NCBI GenBank assembly: GCA_963575745.1
Contig: CAUYUJ010003404.1
Location: 45,001 to 79,489 of the forward strand
Reading direction: 5' to 3'
Length of the DNA stretch: 34,489 nt
DNA from: Prorocentrum cordatum
Taxonomy: Eukaryota > Sar > Dinophyceae > Prorocentrales > Prorocentraceae
A program made the position numbers and the translations under genes. The notes under the pieces were generated by a model that searched no databases, was not told the DNA's origin, and worked only from the letters and a program-made list of their open reading frames with translations. Of the stretch, positions 17,989-26,545 are shown in pieces (position 1 is the stretch's first letter; every line of letters starts with the position of its first letter).

Positions 17989-18405
17989 CTACGCGAGCTC
18001 GGCCGAGGGGGGAAAGTACATCACAGGAACCAGCACGTCGAACCGCCCCGATCGAAGACGAAATGCTGCAGCACGGCCTTGAAGGGCCGCAGGAACAGCT
18101 GGAACGTCATACACGTCTCGCCTCTTGAACGTCCTCTTCCTCAGCAGCAGAGCGATCCCACACGCTTTGTTGACATGACGCCTAGGCTGGTACCCGCAGC
18201 GGATGACGAAATGAAACCTCAAGTTCGAGAAGACGGGCGAGCGATCTGTTGCCGCTCGCTCTCCAGTACTTGTGACCGCCACAATGTCAGTGAATCTGAA
18301 TTCCTCCGAGAGGTCATCCAGCCGATCCAGATCAGCATGCTGCGCGTTCCAGTGAATGAACGTGAGCATGCCCCCACGCAGCAGCACACAGAGAAGAAGG
18401 AACAT
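17989..18405 (-). CDS. N-terminal half of the retrotransposon endonuclease
   Basis: HWNAQ at residues 18-22 is the Asn motif that opens apurinic-like endonucleases. ACGIALLLRKR (81-91) and RAAAFRLRSGRFDVLVPVMYFPPS (111-134, in parts) are the central strands seen in LINE endonucleases. The domain makes the nick that primes reverse transcription. The glutamate motif, normally Q/S-E-T after DIVAV, is altered: the sequence reads DIVAVTSTGER, with no Glu at the expected place and one a few residues later. Either the copy has lost catalysis or the local alignment is shifted. The ATG at 18369 (MLTFIHWNAQ) is a likelier start than 18405. Translation stops at 17989 and the domain resumes in another phase. 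Confidence 0.8.
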   Translation of the reverse strand: MFLLLCVLLRGGMLTFIHWNAQHADLDRLDDLSEEFRFTDIVAVTSTGERAATDRSPVFSNLRFHFVIRCGYQPRRHVNKACGIALLLRKRTFKRRDVYDVPAVPAALQGRAAAFRLRSGRFDVLVPVMYFPPSAELA

Positions 18406-18536
18406 GCATGGCTAGGAATGTGTGCAGTGCGCGCGCGGGGGAGCCTGCGGGGGGGGCCTGCCGCAGCGTGTGTTGTCTGCCGCGGTATCGAGGTGCTCCT
18501 GCACCAGAAGGATGAACTCCTGAGCACAGGGGGCTA
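18406..18536 (-). other. Leader region of the retrotransposon
   Basis: Minus-strand DNA between the proline tract and the endonuclease. A frame from 18685 (RGLAPPPRPPLPTPPPPP, then SPLCSGVHPSGAGAP) runs through it in a phase different from the endonuclease. It may be an upstream proline-rich ORF of the element or chance openness. Confidence 0.35.
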
Positions 18537-18648
18537 GGAGGAGGAGGAGGAGGAGGAGGAGGAGGAGGAGGAGGAGGAGGAGGGGGAGGAGGGGGAGGAG
18601 GGGGAGGAGGGGGAGGTGTAGGTAGTGGAGGTCGAGGAGGAGGGGCTA
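18537..18648. repeat. GGA microsatellite upstream of the retrotransposon
   Basis: GGA triplets, then GGGGGAGGA-type units, ending in GTCGAGGAGGAGGGGCTA. The last 22 bp (18627-18648) are identical, in the same orientation, to 12441-12462. Confidence 0.9.
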
Positions 18649-18958
18649 AGCCCCGAGGGCAGGCGGCGGCCTCCCCCGACCGCACGGCGGACGTTGGAGG
18701 GCCGGGCGTCCCAGCGCTCGGTCAGGCAGCCTGCGCAGCACCACTGGGCACTCTGGGCTTATGATGCTCCAAGCTGCGTTAGCCTTTGATCACCAGGAAG
18801 AAGGTCGAGCGCCCAAGAAAGTACCGAAACTCGAGGGCTTCCGCGTGTCGGGCCCGGGGGTACACTCTTGCGACACTGTCGACACTCTTTTGACACTTTT
18901 CTGGGTGCTCGAAATTATTTCTGGGATGCGGTCTTCAAGTAGGATGAGAACAACATAA
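18649..18958. other. Stretch of unclear status
   Basis: A short plus-strand frame at 18761-18958 begins MMLQAALAFDHQEEGRAPKK, which is weakly protein-like. Nothing else is recognised. Confidence 0.3.
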
Positions 18959-19102
18959 CTCTGGGCCCTGGGCCGGCCATGGCGCCAACATCGCGGAGCG
19001 GATTTCGCTCGGAAAGCGATCGGATGGGCCCAGGGTGTCCTGGAGAAGCTCGCTCCGGATTGCGAGGTGAAGTTCGTGCGGTTGGCCAGGAATGACGACT
19101 AA
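18959..19102 (+). CDS. Coding island, C-terminal peptide of an unknown protein
   Basis: A plus-strand frame of 48 codons without ATG reads HRGADFARKAIGWAQGVLEK and then LAPDCEVKFVRLARNDD before TAA (19100-19102). The hydrophobic pattern, acidic end and mostly G/C-ending codons are protein-like. A TAA lies directly upstream in frame, so if real it is a terminal exon or a truncated copy. An A-rich run follows the stop codon. No family recognised. Confidence 0.4.
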   Translation, partial: LWALGRPWRQHRGADFARKAIGWAQGVLEKLAPDCEVKFVRLARNDD

Positions 19103-19152
19103 AAAAAGTCCGCGCGAAATTCACGTCGTTTTTCTTTCGCCGTTTCGGGGTT

Positions 19153-19491
19153 TTGCATTGGCTGGCAGAAATGCACGCAAAAGTCCGCTGCAGCACATCT
19201 GCAAGGTCGGTGCAGCGAGACTGGGAGACGCAAGTCCAGGCGGAGTACATTGCACATGAGGCCGCACACAGGGTCGCGTCTCAGACCACAGCCCTCTTCC
19301 GGTCCGAGCACGAACATGCCAGGCGGCTGGGGTCCCTGACGCCCAGGCCAGGACCGGCTCCGCTGCAGGGCACCCGTCGCACTTCCCCACGCACCCTTTG
19401 CGGCCACGTGTACACCAAGGCGATCCTCGACCGTGCCCCTTCTGGGAATGGTCGTGCCGACTGTACCTGGGCTGCTGGGCCCCGTCTGTAG
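19153..19491 (+). CDS. Unknown protein fragment, plus strand
   Basis: The frame reads LAEMHAKVRCSTSARSVQRD, then WETQVQAEYIAHEAAHRVAS, then ALFRSEHEHARRLGSL, a helical, charged, clearly protein-like sequence over about 60 residues. The remainder to TAG at 19489-19491 (LCGHVYTKAILDRAP and on) is less certain and may be in the wrong phase. The start at 19153 is the first ATG-type codon and may not be used. Together with the preceding island (18959-19102) it may be part of one interrupted gene or of a retroelement remnant. Function unknown. Confidence 0.4.
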   Translation: MHWLAEMHAKVRCSTSARSVQRDWETQVQAEYIAHEAAHRVASQTTALFRSEHEHARRLGSLTPRPGPAPLQGTRRTSPRTLCGHVYTKAILDRAPSGNGRADCTWAAGPRL

Positions 19492-19569
19492 CAGCAGAGG
19501 GTCTACCAGGCGAGCGCCGCCAGTCGGCTTGTCCGCTGCGCACCCGGAGGGTAGGGGTCGCCGCGCGTG

Positions 19570-19775
19570 GTGCCCAGGCTCTGGCGGCTGATTGCTGTCC
19601 GGCCAGGGTGCGCAGGAAGGCGGGGAGCTTGACGTAGTCGGGAATCCGCTTCCCCACACTATCATACTCGTCTCTCCAGCACTCGACGCAGTGCCAGCAG
19701 CAGCTTACTCCCCGCCGGTAGGCTGCCTTGCGATTGCCGGCCAGGATATGCCGGATCTCCGGGTTGACAAGTGGC
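19570..19775 (-). CDS. Exon candidate of an unknown protein, minus strand
   Basis: From about 19768 downwards: VNPEIRHILAGNRKAAYRRG, then CCWHCVECWRDEYDS, then GKRIPDYVKLPAFLRTLAGQ. Codons mostly end in G or C. The cluster CCWHCVEC could bind a metal, but no known finger is matched. The frame opens directly out of the CTTGGGGCC repeat field (read on minus), which would then be intronic. The downstream limit is uncertain. It could belong to the same minus-strand transcription unit as the exon-like pieces at 13098-12924, with the retrotransposon in between, but this is only an inference. Confidence 0.42.
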
Positions 19776-20115
19776 CTCTTGGCGGCCTCTTGGGGCAGAA
19801 GGCTTGAATGCTTGGTTGGTGTTCCATTTTTGGGGGCAGTTTTGGGGGCCTCTTGGGCCATTTTGGGGCAGTCCTCTTGGATCGACTTGGGACATCGGGA
19901 GCTCGAAAAGATGAGCACCCAAAAAACATTGGAAAACATACGGAAATCTATGACTGTTGCTTCTCGAGGCCCTCTTGGGAAGGCTCTTGGGGCTCTTTTG
20001 GGGTGTCTCGAAGGCCTCGTGAGCCGTCTTGAAGCCGTCTTGGTTTGGCTCGAGGCCAAAATGGCCCGTCTTGCAGCGGTATTTGGCCGTCTTGGGCATC
20101 TGGGCCTCGGGAGCA
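19776..20115. repeat. CTTGGGGCC repeat field 2
   Basis: Degenerate units such as GCCTCTTGGGGC, with an AT-rich interruption at about 19905-19965. On minus the interruption reads ATVIDFRMFSNVFWVL, comparable to FIDFCMGFKSFLAL in field 3. Confidence 0.87.
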
Positions 20116-20379
20116 CGAATCTGTTGTATGTTGCGAGGGGTTGTGGCCTCGGGAAGAGGGGGCGATGCATGCAGCTGGGTGCTTCCCGATGGGGTGCAGG
20201 CCCCGTAGAAGATTCCAGAAGCCCTACCGGACAGCATTTGGCATTCCAGCACAACTCAATGTGCCAGGGGGCACAGCGTCGGATATGTATACTTAGTGTG
20301 TATAGATATGTGTTTATATGTACATATTTGTATACCGAGGTGTCGATATATGTGTACAGTTGGGGCGCGCATCAAGAAA

Positions 20380-20570
20380 CCGGATGTTTTTGGTGAAGGT
20401 GTCTTTGGTTTCTTCGCGCCGCGTGTTGCACGATGGGATCTCGCGGTTGCCAAGAAATTTTCGTGTCCAGTATCCCCTGGGTTTCTTCCCAGTTGCACTT
20501 CGGGCAATCAAACGGCCCGCTACCGAAAAAAAGCCAAGCGCCAAATACTCCTTGAGTTTCTTGCATCCTT
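20380..20570. repeat. GGGTTTCTT-type degenerate repeat (part 1)
   Basis: Motifs GGTTTCTTCGCGCC, CTGGGTTTCTTCCCAG and GAGTTTCTTGCATCC recur with spacings of roughly 70-80 bp. The family resumes at 21340-21775. Confidence 0.6.
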
Positions 20571-20571
20571 G

Positions 20572-21300
20572 TGACAATACAGCACTCCCCGCGCACGCGG
20601 GCGAGCGTGCGTGCGACCTGGCCTGGTAGGGCTTGCCTTGTCAGCATTGGCTTTGTATTACCCAAAATACAAAAGTCGTTATGGTGGCCTGGAAACTAGA
20701 GTCAACCCTTAACGGTGACCGATTGGATTTGGAACTGAACATGGGCTCTTGTGAATGTTTTCTATTGTGGACAATGCAGCACTCCCCGCGCACGCGGGCG
20801 CGCGCGCGTATGCGCGCATACTCGCCGTGTGCCCTGGCCTTATAGGGTTTGCATTGTCAGAAAAGGTTCCGTATTGTCCAGAGTAGCAAAGTCGCCATGT
20901 TGGCCTGGACACTAAAGTCCACCCTTAACGGTGACCGATTAAATTTTGAAGTCAACATGGGTTCTTGTGAACGTTTTCTATTGTGGACTATGCAGCACTC
21001 CCCGCGCACGCAGCGCGCGCGCGTACGCGCACGTATCCGCGCGTACGCGCCTTGTGCTTTAGCCTGGTAAGGTTTGCATTGCCAGCAGAAGTAGGTTCAG
21101 TATATCCTAGAATACATAGGGCGCCATGTTCGCTTGGAAACGAAAGTCAATCCTTAACGGTGGCCAATTGGATTTTTGAAGTTAGCATCGGCTCTTGTGA
21201 GTGTTTTCTAGTGTGGGCGATGCAGCACTCCCCGCGCACGTGGGCGCGCTCGCGCGCGCGTATGCGCGCGTACACGCCGTGTGCCCTGGGGCATCATGCT
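20572..21300. repeat. Tandem array of 197-230-bp units with Z-DNA-type tracts
   Basis: The motif CAGCACTCCCCGCGCACG occurs at about 20580, 20777, 20993 and 21223. Each is followed by an alternating purine-pyrimidine tract (CGCGCGCGTATGCGCGCATA type) of variable length, then TTGCATTGTCAG-like, CTTAACGGTGACCGATT-like and TGGGCTCTTGTGAATGTTTT-like segments. Three full units and a fragment are present. The length differences come mainly from the alternating tract. Confidence 0.9.
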
Positions 21301-21339
21301 CTTCGGTCGGTAAGCCGCTCGGCGACGACACTGTGAGAT

Positions 21340-21775
21340 TACATGCGGCCAAAGCCCCCTGGGTTTCTGTGGCGACGCAACTCCAGACAGGATGTGGCGC
21401 GGCGGGGGTTGCGGGGAAATGTGTCGGCCTGCCAATTCGCCTTCGGTTTCTTGGAACCTTGGGACTGGCCGTCGGGCGTTAGCGGCGACAAGGGAATATG
21501 TTACGGGCTTTCGCGGGGCACCCGAGGATTTCCTTTGGCCACGGGAACGCTGCCCCAGTGTCATGTAGCTTACATCCCAGATCGCCACGAGTTTCTTCCC
21601 ACGCCGTGCTGGCGCATTATATGAACGCGGCCTGCTAAGAAACTGCTCTGGCCAGGGCCCCCTGGGTTTCTCCGTGTGACGCCGTCGGTTAAGAAACCCA
21701 AGCCATGGGCAAGAAACTCTACGGTTTTCCAAGGTGATGTTTCTTGCGAGGGTTTCTTGTGGCCGCGCCCCCATC
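21340..21775. repeat. GGGTTTCTT-type degenerate repeat (part 2), both orientations
   Basis: CCCCCTGGGTTTCTGTGG (about 21356) and CCCCCTGGGTTTCTCCGTG (about 21659) are direct copies about 303 bp apart. Forward GGTTTCTT and reverse AAGAAAC motifs are mixed near 21640-21770, allowing local hairpins. Confidence 0.65.
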
Positions 21776-21778
21776 GTG

Positions 21779-22185
21779 TATATATATATATATATAGATG
21801 TATACAAGACTGCATTGGCGCTGCGCGCCATGCACCTTGTTTTTTTTTTTTTTGAAAGTTTAGCACGTTAGCGGGGTGCGTACGGGCGTACATGCGTACG
21901 CACATGCGCCTATGGAAGCACACTGCATATGATTATACAAATATACGTATGTATGGGTACGTACATGTCTATGCACATGGAATGTGTAACTATATGTGCG
22001 CACACACATGCGCATCTCAGGCGGCAGTGGCCTGACCAGCTGCTCCGGGCATTCCGCAACGCAAAAGGTGCGAGGGTCTCAGGCGAAAGTGGCCAGGCTA
22101 CCATGGTCCTTCAACTTGAGCAAGCAGGCCGGAAGACATGTGTGTACATAGTTAAAGAAAGCGATCACGCCTTGTTACCGTTTTC
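21779..22185. other. TA run, poly-T and CGTACG/ATGCGTA-rich DNA without gene
   Basis: A TA run at about 21779-21797, poly-T at 21839-21853, and TACGTA/ACATGCG-rich sequence at 21878-22015. A short plus-strand frame around 22020-22160 is not convincing. Confidence 0.6.
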
Positions 22186-22238
22186 GTGGTTGTCGATCTG
22201 ACATTGTCTTCCATGCCCTATATTTTCCTTCCCCGAGA

Positions 22239-22284
22239 GGAGGAGGAGGAGGAGGAGGAGGAGGAGGAGGAGGAGGAGGAGGAC
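22239..22284. repeat. GGA microsatellite decaying into purine-rich DNA
   Basis: GGA triplets followed by purine-rich DNA to about 22395. The plus frame reads Glu/Lys-rich, which any A-rich purine tract would do. I do not call a gene. Confidence 0.85.
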
Positions 22285-22444
22285 CAGGCTGAGAGGAGGA
22301 GGAGCAGAGAGTATACAGAGAAGGAGAAGGAACAGGAGGATAACGGGAAAGAGAAGGAGGGAGACGAGGAGAATAAGGATGAAGGACAAGAAATTTTGGA
22401 ACGTTTCTGGGGTGTCATTGAAGTTCAGTGTTGGGAGCCCTGGT

Positions 22445-22990
22445 GTCATGTAGCGTTTCGGGGCCTCTTGGGAGTCTTCTTGGGGCCCTTTAGGGTTCTG
22501 TTGAGGTTCTCTTGGGTCGTCTCGGGGCCCTTTTGGGCCGTCTTGGGGCGTCTTGGAGGCCTTTGGCCGTCGTGGGGCTCTCCTGGCGGCGTCTTGGGGC
22601 CCTCCTGGGTGCCTCTGTGGGCGCTTTTGGGGCTCTCTTGGGCCCGTATTGGAGCCCTCTTGGGCTGTCTTGGGACTCTCTTGGATCGTTTTCGGGCCCT
22701 TTGAGGGGTTTCTTGGGTTATATTGGGGCGATATTTGGGGCCTCTTGGGCTGGTTCGGGCTGACGTTGGAGAGCCAAGAAACTTTTGAAGCCCATGCAAA
22801 AATCAATGAATTTTCCCTGTCGGGGCCCTCTTGGGGAGCCTCTTGGAGGCCTCTTGGGGCGTCTCGGGGCCCCCTTGGACGGTCTTGGGCGGTCTTGGGG
22901 TCTCTTGGAGCTCTCTTGGGCTGTCTTGAAGCGCTCGTGGACCCCTCTTGGGAGTATCTCGGGCCGTCTGGGGAGCCTTTGGGACCGCCC
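22445..22990. repeat. CTTGGGGCC repeat field 3
   Basis: Same family and orientation as fields 1 and 2, in two blocks separated by an AT-richer interruption at about 22770-22825 (minus reading FIDFCMGFKSFLAL). Confidence 0.88.
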
Positions 22991-23064
22991 GAAAATGTCG
23001 GGGAAGGCCGAAACTCGTTCGGGGGGGAGCTCCGTCCGGGGTCCGTCCGGGGTCCCCGGCCGTA

Positions 23065-23065
<1 letters not shown>

Positions 23066-23102
<37 letters not shown>

Positions 23103-23196
23103 CATATATATATATATGTATACAGGAATATGTGTGTATACATTAAGCACCTAAATAAATAATTATATGTGTGCCTATATATATATATATTATCAT
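23066..23196. repeat. TA microsatellites
   Basis: Three TA-rich runs at about 23068-23118 and a further run at 23177-23192 separated by ordinary AT-rich DNA. Confidence 0.9.
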
Positions 23197-23499
23197 ACGC
23201 ACCTTTTCCGAGGGAGTAGGGCTCAGAGGCGATTGGTTAAAGGCTGCGCCGCATCCGCGATTTTTTTGCCACTTCGCGAGGGACATCCTCGAAATTCGAA
23301 AAATCGGTGGCACCCCTCACACAGATCGTGACGTCAGGGCCCCAAAACACATGGGAATTTCAACACTCCAACATTAAATTTTCAAGAGCACAGTGAAATG
23401 TCAACGATGGCGTCCCCGATTCTCAAAAATGGCGGTTTCGCCTCAGACATCCTTTTGAAAATCGAGCCCCGACATACCCTCTGGTACCCCAGACCCCGC
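23197..23499. other. Stretch without supported gene
   Basis: I see no coding signal or repeat. Two ATTTTTGAGAAT/AAAATGGCGG-like segments near 23420 are isolated. Confidence 0.45.
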
Positions 23500-23715
23500 C
23501 TCCGAGCCTCCTGGGGGCCTCCTGGAACCTCCTGGGGCCTCCTTGGGCCTGCGGTCTCTTGGTCGGGCCTCCTGGAGCCTCTAGCCTTTTGCGGCCTCCT
23601 GGTCGGGCCTCCTGAGGCTTCCATGGACATCCTCGCAGCCTCGATCCCAGACGACCCCTCCTTGGGCCTCCTGGAATATTTTCCGGCATCCTGGTCGGGC
23701 CTCCTGAGGCACGCC
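23500..23715. repeat. CCTCCTGG repeat field (variant of the CTTGGGGCC family)
   Basis: Units such as GGGCCTCCTGGAGCCTC recur, with TGGTCGGGCCTCCTGAGG present twice (about 23599 and 23692) and a related TTGGTCGGGCCTCCTGGAGCC near 23560. Confidence 0.8.
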
Positions 23716-23919
23716 CTGGCGGCGCCGCGCCAGCTTTTCTTCTCCATCTCCGATCCCGCCCGCCGTCATGGTGTGTTCTTGCTCCAAACGACCTTTCGGT
23801 TTTTTTTGTATGAGCCTGGGCACACGTGCCACTTGTATATATTCGCCTGTATACCTACATTTAAATATACACATGTTTGCGTGTAGATGTGTACGTCGAT
23901 ATGCATCCACACACATATG

Positions 23920-24200
23920 TATGTATGTATGTATGTGTGTATGTATGTATGCATGCATGCATGCATGTATGATTGTATGTATGCATGCATGCATACATGC
24001 ATGTATGCATGTTTGTATGTATGTATGTATGCACGTATGTATGCATGTATGTATGTATGCATGCATGTAAGTATGTATGTATGTGTATGTATGTGTGTAT
24101 GTATGTGTGTATGTATGTATGTATGTATATGTGTTTGTATGTGTGTATGTATGTATGCATGTTTGTATGTATGTATGTATGCATGCATATATGTACATAT
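23920..24200. repeat. ATGT tetranucleotide microsatellite, about 280 bp
   Basis: (ATGT)n with ATGC and TTTG variants. The Met-Tyr-Val-Cys-rich plus frames and Ile-His-Thr-Tyr-rich minus frames are translations of the repeat, not proteins. Confidence 0.95.
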
Positions 24201-24770
24201 ACTCCGACGTGTGCTGTAGCACCGCATGCAGCTGCCTGAATAGTAAGAACGGGGTATACCCGGTGTTTGGACAGCGCAGACTTTTTGGAAGATTGCGTTC
24301 TTGAGATGCCCAGCGCAACTGTGGATGCACGCATCCGTACCTATACGCATGGATCGGGCGCGGCGCCGCCCCCGAGCACTGCGCGGGGAGACGGGGGCGA
24401 TAGCAGCAAGCACATCGAATCGTTTTCTCGTCGCCTCCCCTGCTTTTTTCTGGGTGGAATCATTTCTCATCTCCTCCCTCCCCTGCTTCTCCATCTCGCC
24501 GCTGTCCTTCTCCTTGTCCCGCGTTCCCTGGCTCGGGAAAGCAGCCAAGAGCTGTTACATCTCCAGTGCATGCTTGACCCGGGGCTCCTGCCAGACTTTC
24601 TGCCGCCATCATGTTTGGCGTATGTGTCGTTGCTGCGTTTCAGTTGCATTCCTGGCAACTTCTCGCAATCCTCATCGCCAACCTCGCGCTCCCCATACTC
24701 CTCATAGTTCACCCCATCGTCCCCCTCACACTCCTCTCACGCACAATCCTCGTCCCCCTCCCTCCAGGTA
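24201..24770. other. Stretch without supported gene
   Basis: Pyrimidine-rich from 24430 to 24770 on the plus strand. Frames are open but not protein-like. No clear repeat. Confidence 0.45.
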
Positions 24771-24779
24771 GAGGGGCTT

Positions 24780-25645
24780 AGGGGACGTGTTGAGGTACGA
24801 GGATCAAGGAAGGTTGATCAGGAGGGAAAGGAAGGAGAAGGAGGAAAAGGGATAAAGAGGAGGATTGGGGAGGCGGTTGAGGAGCGTTGCGGAGGAGGGC
24901 CTGGCAGGAAGGTTGAGGAAGGTCGAGTTGGATGTACGAGGGTGATGGGGCAGGAAGAAAGGAGCGGAAGATGACGATTGGGAATGAGTGTCCAGAAGGA
25001 GAGATTGGGAGAAGGGTTTGGTAAGATGGTGCAGTTGGAGGGTTGAGTTGGAAAGTTGAGGAAGGTTGGGTAATAGAGAGACGAAGGAGGAGACGGGAGT
25101 AAGAGGATGGTTGGAGAAGCGGTTGAGGAGCGCTACGAAGGTGAATCTGGTAGGAGGGCTGAGGATGGTTGAGCTAGATGGCGGGGAAAGGAGAGGGGGC
25201 AGGAAGAGAAGGGAGGTGGAGGAAGGCAGTTGGGAAGGAGGGTTTGGAAGGAGAGTTTGGTAATAAGGTTGAGGAGGATTGAAGAGGAGAGTTGATGAGG
25301 CAGTTTGTTGGGAGTTGGGGGGTGATGAGCCGATGACGGTTGAGGATGAGGTCCGAGGTGAATCGAGGATGATGGTTTTCAAGGAGGACTGTTCAGGATA
25401 AACCAGGAGAGCGCATGAGGGATGAGGGGGGTTGAAGGGACTGCTGAGGGGGTGATGCGGAGGGTCGAGGGTGAAGGTTGGGGAGCCAGGGTTGATGAGG
25501 AGGATTGTGGCCGAATTCGGGAGAGGAGTGTTGAGGAGGAGGGTTCCCCTCTTGCATGCGGGACAATTCGCAACTCCGCAGCCCGGTTTTGTTTCACGCG
25601 CGAGCGGATCGCCTCTGCCGCGCCGCGACGGCAAATTGAGGAGGA
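24780..25645. repeat. Degenerate GTTGAGGAGGA repeat field with a 240-246-bp duplication
   Basis: The whole stretch is built of loose GGTTGAGGAGG(A/G)TT units of about 20 bp. A larger block starting GGCGGTTGAGGAGCGTTGC (about 24873) returns near 25119, and GGGTTTGGTAA (about 25013) returns near 25253. The 281-codon minus frame (Leu/Pro/Ser/Asn-rich) is a by-product. Confidence 0.8.
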
Positions 25646-25794
25646 TCATTGACCAGGAGGGTAAAATAGGAGCATCGGGGGAAAAGGGGTGACGAAGGTG
25701 GTGTGACGAGTAGCTTTATGTGTTTGGGTACCGGTTACCCCGAGTGCCTGCAGCATTCAGCTCCCACAAGGAATGCAACCGTAGACCATGTGCA

Positions 25795-25935
25795 AGTGGA
25801 GCCTATGCTAAAAGCCAACACAGATGGGTTTTATCTGAAAGCCGCCCTCCAGAAAGGATCGATTCGCAAATGCCCTTCACTGGAAAAGGGTACATTCGTA
25901 AAGCCAACGCATGCGATTTTTATGTGCAGACCCCA
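25795..25935. repeat. Degenerate about 30-bp repeat (AGAAAGGATCGATTCGCAAA family), block 1
   Basis: Motifs CTAAAAGCCAACACAGATGG, CCAGAAAGGATCGATTCGCAAA-like and GTACATTCGTAAAGCCAACG are variants of one unit. The same family forms a longer block at 27460-27740. Confidence 0.6.
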
Positions 25936-25940
25936 CATCA

Positions 25941-26165
25941 CATGTTGGCCAGTGTGGAACCCAAACAGTGAGCGGTTTCGCTGTGGAGGTGTAGGCCATG
26001 CGCTGTGAGCTACGTGGTGCCAAGCATGAAGTGAGCCCCAAGAGTAAGCTGTGGTGTTTGATCTGTGTGCCGGGAGCCGTGTGGTGCGCATGCTGTGTGG
26101 TGAGAGCTGTATTGTGCAAGCTGTGCGAGGCAAGCTGTGCGGCGCGATCTGCATCGTGGAAGCCG
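25941..26165 (+). repeat. Dispersed repeat family, copy B
   Basis: The head CATGTTGGCCAGTGTGGAAC continuing CCAAACAGTGA (25941-25971) matches the head of copy C with four mismatches in 31. It is followed by GTGGTG-C and AAGCTGTG(C/T)GG-type motifs with a period of about 15 bp, a diverged version of the GGTGGTGCAATC tail. Confidence 0.72.
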
Positions 26166-26189
26166 TGAGGTGTGGGCCCTGGGGTCCTG

Positions 26190-26351
26190 TGAGAGGAGGA
26201 GGAGGAGGGGGAGGAGGAGGAGGAGGAGGAAGGAGGAGAGGAGGAGGAGGAGGAGGAGGAGAGAGGAGGAGGAGGAGGAGGAGGAGGAGGAGGAGGAGGA
26301 GGGAGGAGGAGGAGGAGGAGGAGGAGGAGGAGGAGGAGGAGGAGGAGGAGG
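26190..26351. repeat. GGA microsatellite, left arm of a large inverted pair
   Basis: About 160 bp of GGA with few interruptions. Together with the CCT tract at 26546-26838 it forms two complementary homopurine/homopyrimidine arms separated by about 195 bp. Confidence 0.95.
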
Positions 26352-26545
26352 ACGTGCGGGCCTTGGGCGCCCACGCGGCGACGGCTCGGGGCGCCCACCC
26401 CGGCGCACGAGGGGCACCCGCGAGGAGCCCACGGGCGGGCACGGGCGCCGGCGGTTTGCGAGTCCTCGGGGCAGCCTGCCCAGCGCACGGGGGCGCGCGT
26501 GAGGCTCCCACGAGCGGGCTCGGGGGCCACCTGCGAACCCTACCC

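Larger units (their letters stand above)
13452..18405 (-). mobile_element. Non-LTR (LINE-type) retrotransposon with endonuclease, RT and C2H2 zinc fingers
   Basis: In order on the minus strand: apurinic-like endonuclease (18405 to about 17520), a charged linker (to about 16700), pre-RT segment and reverse transcriptase (to about 15000), two zinc fingers (about 14785-14560), and an unassigned C-terminal domain ending at TAG 13454-13452. This EN-RT-zinc-finger order is that of LINE elements, which copy their RNA at a nicked chromosomal site. The coding frame switches three times (near 17990, 16700 and 14450), always between the same two phases. I see no obvious target-site duplication or poly-A tail. 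The coding region is flanked by GGA tracts sharing an exact 22-bp stretch (12441-12462 and 18627-18648). Confidence 0.85.

Noticed and set aside
19855-20065. Dinoflagellate spliced-leader relics (CCATTTTGGCTCAAG-like)
   Set aside because: GGCCATTTTGGGGC (about 19856) and GAGGCCAAAATGGCC (about 20051) resemble part of the leader, but they lie inside the CTTGGGGCC field, lack the remaining leader bases and are not next to a coding start.
22186-22400. Acidic Glu/Lys-rich protein start on plus
   Set aside because: Unlike 31649-32269, the interruptions of this purine tract are not in codon register and the frame passes straight into the CTTGGGGCC repeat.
23766-24330. Tyr/Ile/His/Thr-rich and Met/Cys/Val-rich frames
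   Set aside because: Translation of the ATGT tetranucleotide repeat on both strands.
24804-25649. 281-residue minus-strand protein (Leu/Pro/Ser/Asn-rich)
   Set aside because: It follows the GTTGAGGAGG repeat exactly, and the larger duplicated block inside it is offset by 240-246 bp with indels, so the reading phase is not preserved.
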